A stretch of 64,000 nt of DNA from Actinocrispum wychmicini (GTDB lineage Bacteria; Actinomycetota; Actinomycetes; Mycobacteriales; Pseudonocardiaceae), in NCBI RefSeq assembly GCF_004345645.1, contig NZ_SLWS01000012.1:248001-312000 (forward strand), in the 5' to 3' direction. Shown here one piece after another: positions 60,236 to 64,000 of the stretch. The notes beneath the pieces were generated by a model. It saw only the letters and a list, made by a program, of their open reading frames with translations. It searched no databases and had not been told where the DNA came from. Position numbers and translations under genes: made by a program. Position 1 is the stretch's first letter. Every line of letters starts with the position of its first letter.

Positions 60236-62926
60236 TCATCCCTCGCTGGGCAGGGTGCGCAGTCGGCGGGGGCCTGTGTCGTGGCGGGACGGTGGTTTCC
60301 CCACGAGTATCCGGGCGTAGACGACGTTCGCGCCCTTGTCGGACGCCACGACCGGGTCGAGTTCGAGTGACCGCACCTCGGGAACGTCTTCCGCCAGTGC
60401 CGCGACGCGAAGCACGAGATCCTCAAGGGCGGCCAGGTCGGCGACCGGCGCCCCGCCGTATCCCGCCAACAACGGTGCCGCTTTCGGCGCGCGGACCAGG
60501 CCGGCCGCGTCCACGTCGGTCATCGGGATGGCCCGGTAGGCGCGGTCGCCCAGCAGGTCGTTGACCACACCGGACAGTCCGAACGACACCAACGTGCCGA
60601 ATGACGGGTCGTCTTGGAGGCCGATCACGCACGAGGTGCCTCTGTCGACCATCCGCTGCACGTATACGGTATCCACTCCGGACACCGAGCAGAGGTCCAC
60701 ATAGGCCGCTCGCATCGCCTCCGGCCCGCTGATGTCCAGCCGGACGCCGACAAGATCGAACCTGTGTCGCAGTAACGAGTTCGCCGCCTTCGCCGCGACC
60801 GGGAACCCGAGGTCCTCCGCGGCGTGTACGGCCTCTTCAGCGCTGTTGACGATCCGGAACGGGGCGATCTGGATTCCGTAGCAGGTCAGCAGTTCGACCG
60901 CTTGCTGGTCGGTCAGCCAATGCTCACGGGTGTCCTCGGCGGCGAAGATCAGGTCACGCGCGGCGACAGGGTCGATCCGGTCCGGCCGGACCAGCATGCC
61001 GCGTGGTGCCGAACGCCACCGGGCGTAACGGGTGACGCGCGCCAAGGCGAGGGCCGCGCGTTCGGGACTGGAATACGACGGAATCGAGCCGCGCCCCGGC
61101 GATCCGTCCGGACCAGGAACGGCGAGCTCGTCCGGGACGCCTTCGGCCGCCAGGAACGTCGAGACGATCGGTTTGCCCTCACCCGGCGCCAAGCCCGAGA
61201 CGGCCTCACGCAACTCGCGGGCGTACGCCGTGTCCGGCACTGCCAAGGGCGGCACGAAGACGACGATCAAGGCGTCCACGTCGTCGCTCAGGAGCGTCTC
61301 GCGGACCGCGGCGGCGAACTCGGCAGGTCCAGCCTGGACTCCCACATCGACCGGTTCCCCGGCGAGCTCAAGCCCCTCGGCCAACGCGGCATCCGCGGCG
61401 AGCACGCCGATCGCGGTCGAGTTTCCGACCACCGCGATCCGGCTGCCCCCGGGCAACGGCTGGTGCGCCAGCAACAGCGCCGTGTCGAACAGTTGCGCCA
61501 ACGATTCCACGCGGATCACGCCGGCTTGCTCGAACACTGCCTGCACGCTCGGCTCGTCGACCCGGACGGAGGTCGCGGCGAGCGCCGGCAGCAAGGCGTT
61601 GCGGCCGGACTTGACCGCGACAATCGGCTTGGTGCGCCCCAGGCGGCGAGCCAGGCGGGCGAACTTCCGAGGATTTCCGAACGACTCCAGATACAGCAGC
61701 ACGACGTCCGTTGCCGGGTCGGTCATCCAGTACTGGAGCATGTCGTTGCCGGAGACGTCCGCCCGGTTGCCGGCCGAGACGAACGTGGACAGGCCGAGTC
61801 CGCGGGCAGCGGCGCTGGCGAGGATCGCGGTGCCGAGCGCGCCGGACTGGCAGAAGAAGCCGGTTCGGCCCAAACCCGGAAGCTTCGGGGCGAGGCTCGC
61901 GTTCAGCCTGACGTTCCGATCCATGTTCACGACGCCGAGCGCGTTCGGCCCGACCACGCGCATGCCATGCTTCCGCGCTTCCTCCGCAAGCCGCCGCTCG
62001 ACACTTCGCCCTTCGTCCCCGGTCTCGCCGAATCCGGACGACAGCACGACAAGCGCTTTCACGCCCTTGGCCAGGCAGTCGTCCATCACCTCGTCGACGC
62101 TGGCCGCCGGTACCGCGACGACCGCGAGGTCCACCGGATCAGGGATGTCCAGCACGCGCCGATAGGCACGGACACCGCGAACCGACCGACGTTCCGCGTT
62201 CACCGGGAACACCGGGCCGGTGAAGTTCGCGGACAGCAGGTTGGTCAGTACGGCGTAGCCGACCTTCGTCGGGTCCGTCGAGGCACCGATCACCGCGACC
62301 GATGTGGGATGCAGCAGGTTGTGGACGCTCCGGGCCTCGGCGGCCTGTTCACGTGCCCTCGCCACGGCCACCAATTCGTCCGTCGGGTCGATCGCGAACT
62401 CCAAGTGCAGGACGCCGTCCTCCAGAACCCGGCTGATCTGGTAGCCGGCGTCCCGGAACACCCGGACCATCTGGCCGTTCTCCCCCAGCACCTCGGCGAC
62501 GAACCGGTTCAGGCCACTCTCCTGGGCCGCCGCGGCCAGGTGCTCCAGCAGGATCGAGCCAATCCCCCGGCCTTGGTGGTCGTCCTCGACGACGAACGCG
62601 ACCTCGGCCTGGTCGGTGAGTTCGCCGTTCTCCCGAAGTCGCTCGTAGCGGCCGACGGCGATGATGTCGTCGCCCAGCATCGCCACGAACGCGACCCGGT
62701 CGTGGTGGTCGACCGTGACGAACCGTGCCAGGTCCCGCGGGGGTATCCGCGGATACGCGCCGAAGTACCGGAAGTACCGGGTCCGGTCGGACAGCCTCCC
62801 GTGGAACGCGACCAGCCGGTCGGCGTCGTCCGGCGTGATCGGTCTCAGATGGACGGTGCCGCCGTCGGCCAACACCACGTCCGCCTCCCAGCGACGCGGA
62901 TAGTCGTACGGGTCGAAATCGCTCAC
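60236..62926 (-). CDS. GNAT acetyltransferase fused to ADP-forming acyl-CoA ligase-like protein (Pat)
   Basis: The 896-residue protein has an N-terminal GNAT domain (about 20-185) with EVAFVVEDDHQGRGIGSILLEHL. A CoA-binding domain (about 205-300) has VAVIGASTDPTKVGYAVLTN, and two succinyl-CoA-ligase-like domains include GPNALGVVN and FCQSGALGTAILASAA. An ATP-grasp-like C-domain (about 690-885) has VELLTCYGIQIAPFRIV and FPVAAKAAN. The ligase part in such Pat/PatZ-type proteins is usually inactive and senses acetyl-CoA or a nucleotide, while GNAT acetylates lysines such as that of acetyl-CoA synthetase. Pat in E. coli and Salmonella has GNAT at the other end. It sits two bases behind acuC. Confidence 0.92.
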   Translation of the reverse strand: MSDFDPYDYPRRWEADVVLADGGTVHLRPITPDDADRLVAFHGRLSDRTRYFRYFGAYPRIPPRDLARFVTVDHHDRVAFVAMLGDDIIAVGRYERLRENGELTDQAEVAFVVEDDHQGRGIGSILLEHLAAAAQESGLNRFVAEVLGENGQMVRVFRDAGYQISRVLEDGVLHLEFAIDPTDELVAVARAREQAAEARSVHNLLHPTSVAVIGASTDPTKVGYAVLTNLLSANFTGPVFPVNAERRSVRGVRAYRRVLDIPDPVDLAVVAVPAASVDEVMDDCLAKGVKALVVLSSGFGETGDEGRSVERRLAEEARKHGMRVVGPNALGVVNMDRNVRLNASLAPKLPGLGRTGFFCQSGALGTAILASAAARGLGLSTFVSAGNRADVSGNDMLQYWMTDPATDVVLLYLESFGNPRKFARLARRLGRTKPIVAVKSGRNALLPALAATSVRVDEPSVQAVFEQAGVIRVESLAQLFDTALLLAHQPLPGGSRIAVVGNSTAIGVLAADAALAEGLELAGEPVDVGVQAGPAEFAAAVRETLLSDDVDALIVVFVPPLAVPDTAYARELREAVSGLAPGEGKPIVSTFLAAEGVPDELAVPGPDGSPGRGSIPSYSSPERAALALARVTRYARWRSAPRGMLVRPDRIDPVAARDLIFAAEDTREHWLTDQQAVELLTCYGIQIAPFRIVNSAEEAVHAAEDLGFPVAAKAANSLLRHRFDLVGVRLDISGPEAMRAAYVDLCSVSGVDTVYVQRMVDRGTSCVIGLQDDPSFGTLVSFGLSGVVNDLLGDRAYRAIPMTDVDAAGLVRAPKAAPLLAGYGGAPVADLAALEDLVLRVAALAEDVPEVRSLELDPVVASDKGANVVYARILVGKPPSRHDTGPRRLRTLPSEG

Positions 62927-62928
62927 GC

Positions 62929-64000
62929 TCAGTCCCGCGGGTCGTCCGGATCCATTCCGTGCAGTGGGAACACGGCACCCCGGACGTCCCGGATCACCGA
63001 GTCGACCGGTTCCTGCATGGTGCCGTCCCAGGGCACGAAGGTGGTGTCCTTGCCTTCACCCATGGTGCGCGGCAACTGTGCGCCTGGCGCGCGACGCAGC
63101 ACGTCGTTCACCCACTCGTGCGGCAACGGCGTCTCAGGGTCAACGTCCCGGTCAAGAACGGTGGCGATCAGGTGAGTCCACGACCGCGGCACGACCCGAA
63201 GCAACTGGTATCCGCCGCCGCCCATCGCGAGCCATTTGCCCCCGGCGTGCTGTTCAGCCAGATTCCGGAGTACCCGGTAGATCTCCCGATGGCCGTCCAC
63301 GCTCAGCCACAGGTTGGCCAGCGGATCCTCCTCATGGGTGTCCACCCCGCACTGCGTGACCAGCACGTCCGGCCGGAACTCGCGCAACAGTGACGGCACG
63401 ACCGCGTGAAACGCCCGCAGCCAGGCCGGGTCGCGGGTGTGCGGCGGCAACGGGACGTTCACCGACGTGCCCTCGGCGCCCGGACCACCCAATTCGGTCA
63501 CCCGGCCGGTGCCCGGCCAGAGCGTCATCGGACTCTGGTGCAACGAGATAGTCAGGACCCTGGGGTCGTCGTAGAACGCGGCCTGAACGCCGTCGCCGTG
63601 ATGGACGTCGACATCTATGTACGCGACGCGGTCGGCGCCGTTGTCCAACAGCCAGGAGATCGCGACCGCGCAGTCGTTGTACACGCAGAATCCGGCTGCG
63701 TGATCGCGCATCGCGTGGTGCAGACCGCCGGCGATGTTCACCGCCCGGTTCGTCGCTCCGGACGCGATCCGGCTGGCCGCCAGCAGTGAAGCGCCGACGA
63801 CCAGGGAAGAGGCCTCGTGCATCTCGGCGAACACGGGATTGTCCGGGGTGCCGAGGCCATGGCCGACATCCCAGCCCACCATGGGTGCCTCACGGACGGC
63901 GTCCATGTAGGAAACGTCGTGTACGCGTTTGATGTCCGCGTCGCTCGCGGGCTCAGGGTGAAGCAGTTCCACTTCGTCCAGCACGCCGAGTTGAGTCGCG
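62929..64000 (-). CDS. acuC: AcuC-type histone-deacetylase-family protein (5' end cut by window)
   Basis: The frame stays open past the window edge; the first residues seen are ATQLGVLDEVELLHPEP. The class I HDAC fold shows the active-site pair in NIAGGLHHAM, the metal site AYIDVDVHHGDGV, ISLHQSP, the Asp in VTQCGVDTHEEDPLANL and GGGGYQLLRV. It removes acetyl groups from lysine with Zn2+ or Fe2+. In Bacillus AcuC reverses acetylation of acetyl-CoA synthetase. Two bases separate its stop from the Pat-like gene, so writer and eraser are co-expressed. Confidence 0.94.
   Translation of the reverse strand, partial: ATQLGVLDEVELLHPEPASDADIKRVHDVSYMDAVREAPMVGWDVGHGLGTPDNPVFAEMHEASSLVVGASLLAASRIASGATNRAVNIAGGLHHAMRDHAAGFCVYNDCAVAISWLLDNGADRVAYIDVDVHHGDGVQAAFYDDPRVLTISLHQSPMTLWPGTGRVTELGGPGAEGTSVNVPLPPHTRDPAWLRAFHAVVPSLLREFRPDVLVTQCGVDTHEEDPLANLWLSVDGHREIYRVLRNLAEQHAGGKWLAMGGGGYQLLRVVPRSWTHLIATVLDRDVDPETPLPHEWVNDVLRRAPGAQLPRTMGEGKDTTFVPWDGTMQEPVDSVIRDVRGAVFPLHGMDPDDPRD

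Noticed and set aside
60824..63175. 783-codon open frame antisense to the acetyltransferase/ligase and acuC genes
   Set aside because: The minus strand encodes two unmistakable enzymes here; the antisense product is a His/Arg/Gln-rich shadow.
1..64000. tRNA, rRNA, CRISPR arrays, insertion sequences, integrases, prophage genes, secondary-metabolite synthases
   Set aside because: I looked for their typical sequences and genes on both strands and saw none; a tRNA scan and repeat search would be the decisive checks.

Overview
The window is high-GC chromosomal DNA from an actinomycete, most likely a member of the Pseudonocardiaceae (the Amycolatopsis/Kibdelosporangium/Saccharothrix type). The reasons are GTG starts, many ATGA, GTGA and TGATG gene overlaps, apparently leaderless genes, actinobacteria-specific DUF families (DUF3159, DUF3710, DUF3093, DUF4193, DUF3039, DUF3099, DUF7455, Cei) and the paired primary sigma factors SigA and SigB. 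The genus is inference. I saw no rRNA, tRNA, CRISPR array, integrase or insertion sequence.

The left 38 kb is the conserved sigA-sigB neighbourhood. In order it holds ceoB-ceoC (K+ uptake regulators), DUF3159 and OB-fold genes, an alpha/beta hydrolase, DUF3710, dut, DUF3093, DUF4193, cei, suhB, ppgK, sigA, a DUF7455 protein, a YihY membrane protein and sigB. From memory this matches Mycobacterium tuberculosis Rv2691-Rv2710. Blocks of accessory genes are inserted into it: GNAT, AraC and NmrA genes (1.3-3.7 kb); a 7.3-kb block (6.1-13.3 kb) with a DUF4239 protein, a secreted anchored propeller-like protein, a 1086-residue protein with an AGN motif, and a MarR/LysE/methyltransferase trio on a perfect palindrome; FKBP and EamA; a ROK regulator with a xylose-type ABC transporter (22.6-27.2 kb); a helicase; a Spo0M-like protein; a pseudouridine-catabolism operon (32.1-34.4 kb); and DUF3099, methyltransferase and dtd genes before sigB.

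Downstream of sigB are two Crp-like sites, a class I fumarase, a nuclease-like protein, a lipoprotein and a DUF222 protein with a defective HNH region. From 43.3 to 53.2 kb lies a complete oxidative uronate pathway. An ABC importer brings the acid in. Uronate dehydrogenase, glucarate dehydratase, ketodeoxyglucarate dehydratase and ketoglutarate-semialdehyde dehydrogenase then convert it to 2-oxoglutarate. A divergent IclR regulator sits between the two arms, and an uncharacterised TIM-barrel-like protein is coupled to the operon.

The last 10 kb holds a papain-fold-like orphan protein, an OmpR-type two-component system, a frameshifted remnant of a GT39 mannosyltransferase-like gene coupled to a GT2-GtrA glycosyltransferase, and a gene-poor stretch with two long hairpins. 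It ends with an operon pairing an AcuC deacetylase (cut by the window edge) with a GNAT/acyl-CoA-ligase fusion, a probable reversible protein acetylation module.
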